Shown in pieces: positions 13,152-23,802 of a stretch of DNA of 64,000 nt. The notes under the pieces were generated by a model. That model saw nothing but the letters and a program-made list of their open reading frames with translations. It was not told where the DNA came from and made no database searches. The position numbers and the translations under genes were made by a program. Each line of letters opens with the position of its first letter. Position 1 is the stretch's first letter. This DNA comes from Zopfochytrium polystomum (Eukaryota; Chytridiomycota; Chytridiomycetes; Chytridiales; Chytridiaceae), in contig JAIVFJ010000036.1 in assembly GCA_025765615.1 (NCBI GenBank), forward strand, positions 310,001 through 374,000. The letters are read 5' to 3'.

Positions 13152-14232
13152 TGGAAACCAATTTTTATGCGTTTTCGCTGTATATATATCTAACATCATT
13201 TCTGTACAAATATTCCCTTGTTTTGCTCACCTCTTATCCGGTAACTTTTAACTCGATACTAATCGAGACGGACTTAATATCGCCTCGCCTCTTTTTCCAC
13301 TCGCCTTGTCGCAAATTGATCCTCCGTTATCCTTACAATCCTTAGGAGTGCTTGTCCTTTGCACATCAATTTCTTCTGAATTTTTCCCCCTCGCAGCTTC
13401 TTTTTCATTGCGGTCCTCTGCTTTTTCCGCATGCCAGCAACGGTTTACCGCTTGGTGGCCGTTTTCCTTTTCTTTCTATTGCCTTGGCGGTTTATCGTCT
13501 TTTAGGCTGTCCCTATCCGTGCCTTTCCTATTACGCTTAAGTAAGACTTAACGTTTTTCTCTTTTCTCGGGCCTTTGATTGCTGTTCATTCGGTGGTATA
13601 TCTCAAATCTTCAGTTGATCCCCCTGAAATCTCTCGCTCTCCCTCTTGCGTTCAGATGCTGCCCAAAGAGTGTGTTCCCTCAGACCCAACAGCGCGCGTG
13701 ATTTTCTTTCCTTCTTTCCTTCGCTCTGTTTGTAAACTTTAAACAAAAGGTACTCCGTGTGATCGAAATCAATGTTGTGGCTTACGCGACTAGCCAAGCA
13801 GGCAGACGTCCGCTTCGTGATACTTCGGGATATGGTGACTGGATGGTGTTGACGAAATTGACCGCACCAGAGTGTGCTTGGTGTGGCAGACAACGGATTT
13901 CTTTGTTGCGGCGAACACTGATTTACGTTGAAATCCGATAAAGGAGAAAGGATTTTTTGCCCAATTGGAGAAAGACAAACGCATCAAACGCCACACAAAA
14001 TCTTGGGGAGACAACTAATTTGGGTGGGTCCCCTGAAGTTCCAGTGGATCTGCATGCAAAAAGCATACCAGGAAAATAAAAAAACAAAGAAAAGGCTGTC
14101 AATCTCGCTTTACATAAAAAGGCGAGGGCACCGTTCCTTACCCACCAGTGTTGTCTCTCTGCCCATCTTGGCGTCCGCAGCTCGACACAGTGACCGTTGG
14201 TGCGCCAGACCACCGCAGACCCCGCCGCCGCC
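13152..14232. other. intergenic, no feature seen
   Basis: About 1.1 kb between two genes on the same strand. It is T-rich in its first half and has no convincing open frame, RNA gene or repeat. Confidence 0.5.
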
Positions 14233-16624
14233 ATGACCAAGGACTCAGATTCGAGGTCCCTCTCCTCGTCCATGAACGAGGAAGATGATATCGCCAAGAA
14301 GGTCCTCGGCTTCTTCCCCATTATCAAGCAGATGCAGACGTACAAAGCACGGGACATTCTCACCGATTTCCTGTCCGGTGTCACGGTTTCAGTCGTGCTG
14401 CTGCCCCAAGCAATTGCCTGTACGTCATCCAGAAGGCCCTGCCCAAGCACTTTACTGAATACCTTCTCACCTTACTTCTTCTCCCGCGGCATGAAGTCTC
14501 CGGTCTCGCTGGGGTGGAACCAATCCAAGAGCTGATTTCCTCCTTCTATGTCCTTCTGTTCTACCTCGTCTTCGGTGGCTCCATCGGCTTAGCTGTCGGC
14601 CCTGAGGCCTCTGTTGCCATCATCACCGGGGTGACCATCATGGAGCAGATTGAGGAGACCACACTGACGGCCGCGCAAATCGGGACACTCCTCGCTCTCA
14701 TTGTCGGAGTCCTATGCGTGCTCATGTCAGTGCTGAAGATGGGATTTGTCGACCAGATTCTGAGTGGATTTTTGCTGATCGGGTTCGTGACAGGTAAGGA
14801 TGCCTTTGGCGGATGGGATGGGGAAGAGAGAGACACAGTTTGAATTGGTGGACGTGATGTGTTGCACGTGACTAACCGTTTTCCTTTTCCACCACAAGGT
14901 GTCGCCAATCTAATTATTATTGAGCAAATGCCCAACCTGTTCGGCCTCCCCGGTTCGGTCCTTGCAGGCGAGGACTCCACGATTGGAAAGCTCACCAAGG
15001 TCATCAAGGCTGGAAACCTGATCAGCGGTGCGACCGTTGCTGTTTCCATTTCCAATATTGCGTTCTTGTTTACGGTGAAATACCTGAAAAAGACGTACTT
15101 CCACGGAAATGCGATCGTCTCAAGGATTCCAGAAATCTTGGTGCTTGTCGTGACCATGATTGCGTGCTCAGCCCTGCTTGACTTCAAGTGAGTGGTCAAG
15201 GGTTTGTTTCGTAGTTGACTCTATCAACTGACGTTTTACACAACAGGGGGCGAGGCATTCCCACAATTGGAACGTTCAAGAACACCATTCCAAAGCCCAC
15301 ATTCCCTCCTCTTGAACTCGCCCTTGTGATGAAGCTTATCACTCCATCTGTCATCATTACGCTAGTCGGTTTCATCGAGTGTCAAACCGTCACGAAGATG
15401 TACGGCATGAAGCACGGCGGGGCTCCAACGGGCGACCGCGAGCTGTTCGCTCTTGGATTTGCCAACATCCTCGGCTCTATTTTCGGCTGTCTTCCAATGT
15501 TTGCCTCACTGCCGCGTTCCCGTGTGCTGGCAGGTACCAAGCCTGTCTCCATGCTTGGCAACGCGTTCGCTGGTGTTCTGGTTCTGATGATGTCGCAGCT
15601 ACTTGTGCCGGCACTGCAGTTCCTGCCAAAAGCAACACTCGGCTCCATCGTGACCGTCGCAACGCTTGGGCTGATCGAAATTAAAGAGATGAGATTCGCC
15701 GTGCAGATGCGGTCCTGGACAGAGATTGGCATGATGACTTTGACGTACGCGGTCACGCTTATCACGACAATCGCCAACGGTGTGTTGGTCTGTCTCGGCC
15801 TTTCGGCACTCATGATCGTGCGCAAGACTACGACCTCTGTAATGTCCGTCATGGGTCGCGTTCCAGTCTCCTCTTCTTCGCGCGACAGCAGCGACAACGA
15901 TTTCCGCTCGGGCGGTATCACAATGAACAAAGCCACAACGTCGGCGGCTCGCTTTGTGAGCGTGACCGAGCACCCGGACGCAGAGTTGCTTGATGGTGTC
16001 GTGCTCCTGCGCGTGGATGTCCCCATCATGTTCTACAACTGCGGTCAAATTCGTGGCACGATTGAGTCGATGATGCGCGTCGAGTCGCAACTACTTAACA
16101 TCCGTCCGTCCACTCCGGCCCAAGGTCCCAGCTCGTTTGGTGGAGGAATGCGCGGGATGATGACCCGGATCTCCATGCTGGGGAACAGAAGGATTTCGAG
16201 CGTGCAAACTGGATACCAGACGGGATCGTACACGAAGATGGACGAAGAGAAGGGCGGTCTTCGCGGCACGAACCGGCACTCTATGCGCGTGGCGCCGTCG
16301 TCCACTGCAGACTTTGCGGGCATCCAGGGAACGCGTAAGGCGACGAGGCGAATCGTGCGCGACGGTTTCCACACCATTATTTTCGACTTGAAATCTGCAT
16401 TTGAAATGGACTCAGCAGCGACTTTTGTGCTCAAGAAGATTTTCCACATTTTCGAGACGAAGGGTGTTGAGGTGTACCTGTGCGGCGTGCACGAGTGGCA
16501 GTTAAAGATGTTCAGGATGGCCGGAATGGACGAAATTGTGGAAGGACGAGTGTTTGAGACCATGGCGGCAGCGGTGATGGCTGTGGAGCACGAGTTGGAC
16601 GTGATTGACTGGAGGTCGGTCTGA
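14233..16624 (+). CDS. SulP (SLC26-type) anion transporter with STAS domain
   Basis: Four exons, 14233-14419, 14497-14793, 14899-15187 and 15247-16624, give 716 residues. The N-terminal half has the SulP core: DFLSGVTVSVVLLPQAIAFS, then GLAGVEPIQELISSFYVLLF and GGSIGLAVGPEASVAIITG, followed by further membrane segments up to about residue 460. A cytoplasmic STAS domain occupies about 505-710 (LLDGVVLLRVDVPIMFYNC onward), interrupted by a Ser/Gly/Arg-rich loop as in many SLC26 proteins. Family members carry sulfate, bicarbonate, oxalate or other anions across the plasma or vacuolar membrane; the substrate cannot be read from sequence. The ATG follows a GCCGCC stretch, a good initiation context. 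Confidence 0.9.
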
Positions 16625-16978
16625 GCTGTTGCTTCGGTGCGCCTTCGTCGCCGTCATCATTTTTCGTTGAGACGCTGTTCGATACATTATTCTTCTCTCT
16701 CTCCCATGTTACTACGCGCTCTTTTGTGTTTCTTTGACCAGGTCGGCTGCCGCGCACCCAACCCGCTCGTCTTGTGATTTGGTCCTTTTCCTTCTTTCAG
16801 AACCCTTTCGATGCTCTTGTTGTCGCTCGTAGCTGGCTGTCGGGTCTTCCTATCTACATCCCCTTATCTCGGTTCTCACAAGAAACAAAAAATAAAAAAA
16901 TAAAAAAGAAAGGCACCAACAAGTTCAAATCTTGGCAGAGAACACCACGGCGGACAACAAAACAGAACAGACAAGCAC
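16625..16978. other. intergenic, no feature seen
   Basis: 354 bases between two same-strand genes. An A-rich tract near 16886-16911 precedes the next gene. Confidence 0.5.
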
Positions 16979-18582
16979 ATGCCGCAGCTCCCTGTGCCTT
17001 CGCCGCTGCCCTCGCATTGGCTGGAAGGCGTTTCGCTCGGCTCGACACGCCCGTTCCCTGCGCAGGATGGCGAGGATAACCGCTTCGACGTCGCCGTTAT
17101 TGGCGCAGGCTTTGCCGGCGCGGCGACTGCGTGGCACCTGCGCCGCCTGCGACCGCACTGCAGGATCGCTGTCCTCGACGCCAGAGATGTCGCTGGCGGA
17201 GCAACTGGCCGGAACGGTGGCCTGCTGTGGCCTGGGTCAGTGGCGGAGAAATAACTGCTTCGATGTGCGATGGGTCTGCTTGGTTTGACGATTGCTTCTG
17301 AACTAACATCCATGGTTAAACATATTTACATTTGCCTACCAGACTCAGCGACCCGTTTCATGAACTGGTCAGCGCCTTTGGCGTTGAAAACACACTTACT
17401 CTATTACGCTTTGACCACGAAAACGTCGCCGAAATTATCAAATTCTGCAAGATCCACCGTGAAACGGGCGATACCCTAGACCCGCTTCTCGCGCCGTTCT
17501 CGGACGGTGCCTTTGCCTCCCTTGATACGGAAGAGGCTGCTCGCAAGGCGAAAGCTGATCTCGAGGCCATCGTGCGAGCCGGCGTACCCGATGCGGGAGG
17601 CTTAAAAGTCTGTACGGCGAACAAAGTTGTCGAGATAGTCGGAAGTGATCCAGTGCTTGCCCAATCAGGTGCGCTCGTCTCGAGTCACGCGTTTCGTGTC
17701 GTGCCTCCGCGCTTGGTCCTCGGCATCCTGCGAGCCGCTACGGCAAGCGCCGGATCCAGGCCCGCCCTTCCTGGAACTCCCGCTGCGTTCTTTGCAGATA
17801 CCCCTGTCGTTGATGTTCTTCGTCGCACCGACAGCGCGGCCGCGGCCAACCCCAGCACATCTCGCTTCATCCTCATCACGCCCAGAGGAAAAATTCTCGC
17901 TCACAAGATCGTGCACGCCACCAACGCTTGGTCGTCGTCGCTCCTTCCACTCCTTCCAGTGACACCAATACGCAACCAGGTCATCTCCACCAAACCTGTG
18001 ACCGCTGCGCCCAACTCAGACGGCGCGGTCGGCCGTTGGGTGAACGGAACGTTTTGCGTTAGTGCGAACCATGGATATGAGTACATGAGTGGGCGGGGCG
18101 ACGGACGCATCGTGATGGGCGGCATGCGTTTCCTGGCTCCCGGAGACGACGTGGGAGTCGCAGATGACGCGTCGCTCAACCCCGTCGTGTCCCGCGCGAT
18201 TCGCGGGTACCTCGACGAACGCATTCCAGCCCTGCGCGGGAAGGTTGTCATTGACAAGGAGTGGGCCGGGATTATGGGCTGGACAAACGACGGCCTGCCG
18301 TTCGTCGGCGAACTGCCACGCGAGTTCATACAGCGCATGGGAAACAGCAAGGCCAGCGGCGGCGGGCGCTCGAGTGAATCAGCAGTGGGTAGCGGGTCGG
18401 GCGAGTTCATCGTTGCTGGCTTCTCCGGACACGGCATGCCGCGCTGCTTCCTATCTGGCCGAGCGGTGGCAGAAATGATTGCGGAGGCCCCGCTAAGTGA
18501 TTCTTTCCCGAGGCTGTTTTTGCCGACGATCGAGCGTCTTTCGATTAAAGAGAACAAAGATACTTTCCGGTCAAAGATGTAA
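16979..18582 (+). CDS. FAD-dependent oxidoreductase, DAO family
   Basis: Two exons, 16979-17235 and 17343-18582, across a 107-base intron; 498 residues. A Rossmann nucleotide-binding motif is at about residues 38-54 (VAVIGAGFAGAATAWHL), followed by an FAD-contact segment GGATGRNGGLLWPG. Late in the chain GWTNDGLPFVGELP and AGFSGHGMPRCFLSGRAVAEM match the C-terminal FAD-binding part of D-amino-acid/glycine oxidase-like enzymes. The family oxidises amines or amino acids with FAD and oxygen. The closest bacterial type is the gamma-glutamylputrescine oxidase group, but substrate is unknown. A Gly/Ser-rich insert lies before the last motif. I see no signal peptide, so it is probably cytosolic or peroxisomal; the last residues (RSKM) resemble a peroxisomal PTS1 only weakly. 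Confidence 0.85.
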
Positions 18583-18776
18583 AAGCTATGAGTCATTTCT
18601 TTATCGCCGCACGAATATAATGAAAACAGTCTTCAAAAATATAATAATGGAAGGGAAGCGCTCTCCCCCAAAGTGTGTGTGTGTTTCGGAGTTGCTGGGT
18701 CACTTGGGTTGCGCTCGTGAGCAGGCGTCTCAAAGCGTGTCTTCATGTGTATTTCTTCTGACAAGGTCTCCACAAT

Positions 18777-21620
18777 ATGGTAGTATCCGGTGCGGTCCCC
18801 GGAGCAGCTGGGCCGTCCGCCGGCGCCGCTCCAGCATTCAGCAGCGCCATCAAGGATCACGCGCGGAGGGAACTCGTCAACGTCCTCGACTCGGTGCGTT
18901 TGCGCAACAGCGTCTGCAGTGATCTCGACGAATTCACGATCCGATCTGCTCACTGCACTCGCATTCGGCCTCTTTCTTCCAACTCAATCGTTAGGTTCGC
19001 GGTAAAAAGGGCTTAGTGATTGACCCGTCACTCAGCGGACCGCTAAGCTTGATCGCCGAGTATGCGCTGCTCAAGGTAAGAGGGGAATTGCTTCATTGTT
19101 CTAAGACCGATCTGGACGGAATTCGCTCCCTTTGGCTGCTTTGACCTTCGTTTGCAGGAGCACGGCGTCGAAAAAATATTCCACCTCTCCGCTGACCGTC
19201 CTGAGACGGAATCCAAAAATCTGATATACATCTGCAGGCCAAAGATTGCATTCGTAAAGTTCATTGCGGGTAAGCCCACTCCATCAATTGTTTGCTCTCG
19301 CTTGAATTTTAATGCTCGCGCTCGCTCGCACAAGGCCACGTCCGCCAGAAGAACCAGTTTTCCAGCAAGACTGAGTACAGCATTTTCTTCGTGCCACGGC
19401 GCACGCTCGTGTGTGAGCGTGTCTTGGAGGAAGAAGGAGTGTACGGTGATGTATCGATTTCAGAGTTCCATCTGGATCTGGTGCCTTTGGATGACGACGT
19501 GTGGTCGTTGGAGCTGGATGACGCCTTCAGAGAACTGTACTTGGTTCGTGCACTGCCGAAGAGGCAAACCGGCCCATTGTAACGACAACAATAGGATGGA
19601 GACACGAGCGCCATTTATTACGTTGCAAAAGCAATGATGAAACTGCAGAGCATGTTTGGAGTGATACCAAGTATAATAGGGAAAGGTCGTTGCGCCAAGG
19701 TAACTCCTTCTCTATCTTTTCACACTTGTAACCGCCTCGTTCGAGAACAGCTGCTGTCCGACTTGATGGTTCGTATGAAACGAGAGCTTGCGTTGAACAT
19801 GGAGGCCGGATCAACCGATCAGGTTTTCCCGTTGCGCTCGGACTTGGACTCGGTCATTATTGTGGACCGAACGGTGGACCTGATCAGTCCAATGTGCAGC
19901 CAACTCACTTACGAGGGATTGATTGACGACATCTATGGCATAAAAAGCAGTTAAGCCGATTTCTATCTTTCAACAACAAATTCGTAACACAGTATTCAGC
20001 CTTTGTTGAGCTTGAGAGTTCGATTGTCGGTCCTCCTCCGAATGCTCCAGCAAACAACCGACCCCGCAAAATCCCACTGAACGGAACCGAGCGCCTCTAC
20101 GCCCAACTCCGGGATCTCAACTTCGCTGTCGTGGGGTCTGTACTGAATCAAAATGCACGAAGAATACAGGAGGAAATAGAGGTTCGATTTAGATGGAGAA
20201 GGTTTAAGTATAACCGAGGCGATCATTAGAGTAGAAATCAAGCTCGAACCGTCACACAATTGAAGGATTTTATTGGAAAGCTGGGCGGCATCGAGGCCGA
20301 GCGGGCAGCACTAAAATTGCGTGGGTTTTTATTTTATTATTCGCTGTCTATTTGCTCACTTAGCTTCTCAGACACTAGCCTCGCTGAACAAATAGCGAAA
20401 TACACAATGGAGCATGACTTTAAACAAAATGCTGACAGTCCAGCAAAGTGAGTCAGCTGACTTTCTGTTTTTGAAAGCTGACAATCCACACCAGACCTAA
20501 TCGCTGGCAATGTTCCGAGCTCGTACCTCGACTATTTTGAAGAGCTTATCGCGAAGCAGGCCCCCTTGATGCAAGTCCTGCGTCTTCTCTGTTTGTATTC
20601 GATGACAACCGGTGGCCTGAAGCAGCCAAAGTACGACTTTTCTTCGCCGCGAGCTGGTTCAGGTCTGCTCCTTTTCGCGATATTCGCTCTGTATCTAATC
20701 GTTGTCCAGACTTATGGTGTTGAGCACATTCTGACTCTGCAAAACCTCGCATCATTGAACATGTTCCGCACTCTTGACACGAGCAAATCCACATTCAGCC
20801 AATCGCGGCAACAGCTCCGACTCGCGGTTGATGATGTCGATGAACAGAAACCGAACGACATATCGTACGTGTATTCTGGATTCGCGCCGATCCTCGTGCG
20901 ACTGGTTCAAGCGGCCACACTCAAGACAACGTCAGCTTTGACCACCGCAGCGGCGTCCCCGGCGACGGGTGCGGCGGCCGGTTCAAGCTTGCAGCCGGAA
21001 AGAACCAGCACGAGCTCGTTGAACAAAGACAACCATCTCGGCATTACAAAGGAGCCAACATCGGCAGCGTCGTCACCGAGTGCGCTTTCGCGAAGCAACA
21101 CTTTTATAACGGGACTCGCCGGGCAGCTTCTTGGCGGGACGCTGCTGTCTTCTTCTTCGCCTGCATTAAGCGGACCTCCTTCGTGGAAGGGATTCGAAGA
21201 GGCCTTAAAGGTGCTTCCCGGCGGGCCCGCGTTCGAGGAATCACAAAAGTTACCAGACGAAGGCCTTCTGGCGAAGCGTGAGGATCCTCAATTTCTGCTT
21301 GGACCGATCGGATGTCGAGGCGTTTGCCGTAACGATAATTATTTTTTTTTTCTTTCAGGAAATGCAAACGCGCCAAAAGTCACGTTGGTCCTTTTCCTTG
21401 GCGGCTGCACTTTCAGTGAAATATCAAGCCTGCGGTTCTTGTCTCGAAAGGGAGAAGGTAACGTTTTTAATGAAGAGGATGTTTTGCGCTGACTTCTGAC
21501 ACCTCGGTCGAAAAGGGTCGCGAGTTCATCACCGTCACGACAAACATGACAAACGGAAACAGCCTCCTTGCTTCGCTGCAAGAGAAGCTGAACATTGCAC
21601 CCTTGCAAATTAGCGAATAA
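18777..21620 (+). CDS. VPS33-type Sec1/Munc18 protein, frame problems
   Basis: About 13 exons. Firm ones are 18777-18893, 18995-19075, 19158-19269, 19335-19543, 19595-19699, 19751-19949, 20000-20181, 20230-20320, 20372 onward, 20495-20662, 20710-21277, 21359-21457 and 21516-21620. Diagnostic stretches are FVPRRTLVCERVLEEEGVYG, SVIIVDRTVDLISPMCSQLT, QTYGVEHILTLQNL and ISYVYSGFAPILVRL. VPS33 is the SM subunit of HOPS/CORVET and drives SNARE assembly at vacuoles and endosomes. About 85 Ser/Ala/Thr-rich residues interrupt the C-terminal part. The best splice sites around exons 9/10 and 12/13 put the next exon one base out of frame, and a T4 run at 20638-20641 needs one base fewer to read RRELVQTYGVEH. 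The family call is secure; the exact protein is not. Confidence 0.82.
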
Positions 21621-22161
21621 ATAGTGTTTTAGAGGGATTTGGAGTTGTCCGTTGAACTGCTGTTTTCCTGTCCTGCCAGCCGAATATTCATATTCACGGT
21701 GGCAGAGTAGACTTGCCGTTTTGGAATCCAAATAATGTAGAGGTTGCCAAAATAGAAGGCGAGAAGGCAAGTGGGGGCCTTTCGACGGCAGCTTCGTCGC
21801 AAGAAGCTTCCTCCCCCCCCCACAGGAGCTGATGCAGCGCCTACCGCAGAACAGAGTTTCAACGGAGTAGTCGAGTCCCGACATTCTCGGTCATAGTTTC
21901 GTCAGCCGAAATGCACAAGAATAACTGAGGCGACCATGAAAAGCAGAGGCGGCAGCCGTGTTTGAGAGAGATTTGCTCACCGTTGGATCGCTTTGATGAG
22001 ACAAGCGGGAGGAGGGAGGGTTTCAAACGTCGCGGGTTGGCAGGGGAAAAAAAAAGCCTCCCAGTTTGGCAACCAGGAGAATAATAGCGTGGTTGTTGTT
22101 GCGCAAGGCAATCTTCCGCGGGAGGCAGGTGGCCTCTAATGTGTACTTCAAAAGGAAGATT
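21621..22161. other. convergent intergenic region
   Basis: 540 bases between the 3' ends of VPS33 and the CCDC174-like gene, presumably both 3' UTRs and terminators. A C-tract near 21816 and an A-tract near 22047 are the only visible irregularities. Confidence 0.45.
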
Positions 22162-23675
22162 TTATTCCAGTTCCTCCCTCACGCTTCTCAAAAACTCGTT
22201 CAATCCTTCAGTGCCGCCGGCACCGTCATCTCCACCGGCATCAAAGTGGGTATCGCCGACGCCGTCCCCATCTGCGCCGCCTTCTGCATTTTTCAGTTTC
22301 CTCTGTCTCCTATCCCGTAACATGGCCTTCCGCTCCTCCAACCTGTTCTTCCTTTCCTCCTTGGCCTGCGCAGCGCGGACTCTGGAATCGACCGTGCTCT
22401 TTCGCATTGATTCGAGAGCCTCCATTTCCCGTCTTCGACGCTCCTCGTCCTGCGAAAAGGCGTAGAATCCAACACCCATTGTGCGGATTTCCCGGCGGTG
22501 GTCAAAGTGCTTTGGCGGTGGCAGAGGGTCTTTGAGGAAAGTTCCCAACGGTAATTTGCCGTTTGGTTAGAATTATGCGAAGAGGGGGAAAGTCGGTAAA
22601 GTTACCTTGTATTGAGGCCTGCGCCTCGGCCTCCCACCTTAAACGTTCGGCCTCTCGCCTCATGTCGGCAGAGACAAGTCCTGGTCCATCGTGATCATCG
22701 CTGGAGTTCCCCACACCACTCCCGCCTTTGACAAATCTTTACCCAAAGGACGAACAATTGTCGGTAAACTGTCAAGCGCAGCACGAATTTTGCGACACTT
22801 ACGATGAAAGCTTTGGTGCGGCAAGCTGCGCTTGTTGGCTCCTTCGCACGATGCGAGTACGGCCGAATTGGTCCGTTGTCTCAACCCACGGATCTGCGGA
22901 CTGGGCAGGGACAGTGAGTGACGAATACTGCGCGTAAACTCTTCTTACCTCCTCGTCTTTCTTCTCGTCGTTCGAGGCATCGGAGTCGGAATCGTCCTCT
23001 CTCGCTTCCCCTTCTGCCTTGCTGGTTCGCTTTTTGACGAATTCGGCCAATACCTCATCTTGTGTGGGGTTTCAGAAAACGACGGACGGAGGCACAGGAT
23101 GAAAAACGCAGACGGTACCCGAGCCACCGTAAAGGATTTCGCTTCCTTCGCCTCCCTTCTCAGCCGACCGCTTGATTTGATCGTACAGCTTCGTTTTCCG
23201 CTGAAGCGACACCCAGCTTGCCTCCAGTTTGAGCATTTCAGGGTCGTCGGCGTGAGGTTCATCAGGATCGGGGAGGGGAGTTTTCCCTCCTGCTTTGTGT
23301 TTCTTTACAGGACGGAAGAGGGACCCAAAAAGACAATCAGCGAACTTTCGCCGCAGATCGGTGCAGTTGACTCCGGCCTCCCCCTTTGGCCGAAAGGAGC
23401 AGGTACAAACCAAATACTCAGCCAACCTTGAATGTCTTTGTCGAGACCGGCACGAGCTGCTGCGGGAGAGACTTGCGTGCGCGATCAAAGTCGGCGGTGG
23501 ATTTGAAGAGTTCTGCCTTCAGTTCGACGGCCTGTGAGAGGGGCGATTGAAGAGGAGGAGGGGTCAGTCGATGAACAAGATCGCGAGTAGGCAGGAGGAG
23601 GAGGAGGAGGAGGAGTAGAAGGAGAGGACGTACCGATGCTGCAGGGACATTGTGGATGGGGCGGGCACGCTTCAT
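22162..23675 (-). CDS. CCDC174-like protein
   Basis: Six exons on the minus strand: 23675-23634, 23531-23427, 23302-23119, 23058-22803, 22736-22606 and 22529-22162, giving 361 residues. Matches to animal CCDC174 are AVELKAELFKSTADFDRARK near the start, a Lys/Glu coiled-coil middle (DEVLAEFVKKR), an acidic stretch, WVETTDQFGRTRIVRR, and REIRTMGVGFYAFSQDEE followed by a basic helix. CCDC174 is a nuclear protein linked to the exon-junction complex and spliceosome in animals; fungal roles are less known. The fifth exon uses the acceptor at 22737, because the nearer AG breaks the frame. The start codon is 127 bases from the RPA1 start on the other strand. Confidence 0.83.
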
Positions 23676-23802
23676 ATGGCACTGCTGACAAGTCTGGAAT
23701 AGCAGCCACAACAAACAAAGGGGAAACAATCGAAAATAATATTATTAATATCAATAGCAACATCTCGAATTTCTCAGACAGCCCCTCCTTGGAGCACCAG
23801 CA
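23676..23802. promoter_or_regulatory. shared divergent promoter CCDC174-like / RPA1
   Basis: Only 127 bases separate the two start codons, so the upstream elements and both 5' leaders must overlap or be very short. No TATA box is visible. An AT-rich segment (23720-23765) sits in the middle. Confidence 0.55.

Noticed and set aside
22925..22950. A 21-base GT-AG intron in the CCDC174-like gene
   Set aside because: Too short to splice, and reading through gives a continuous, plausible protein.
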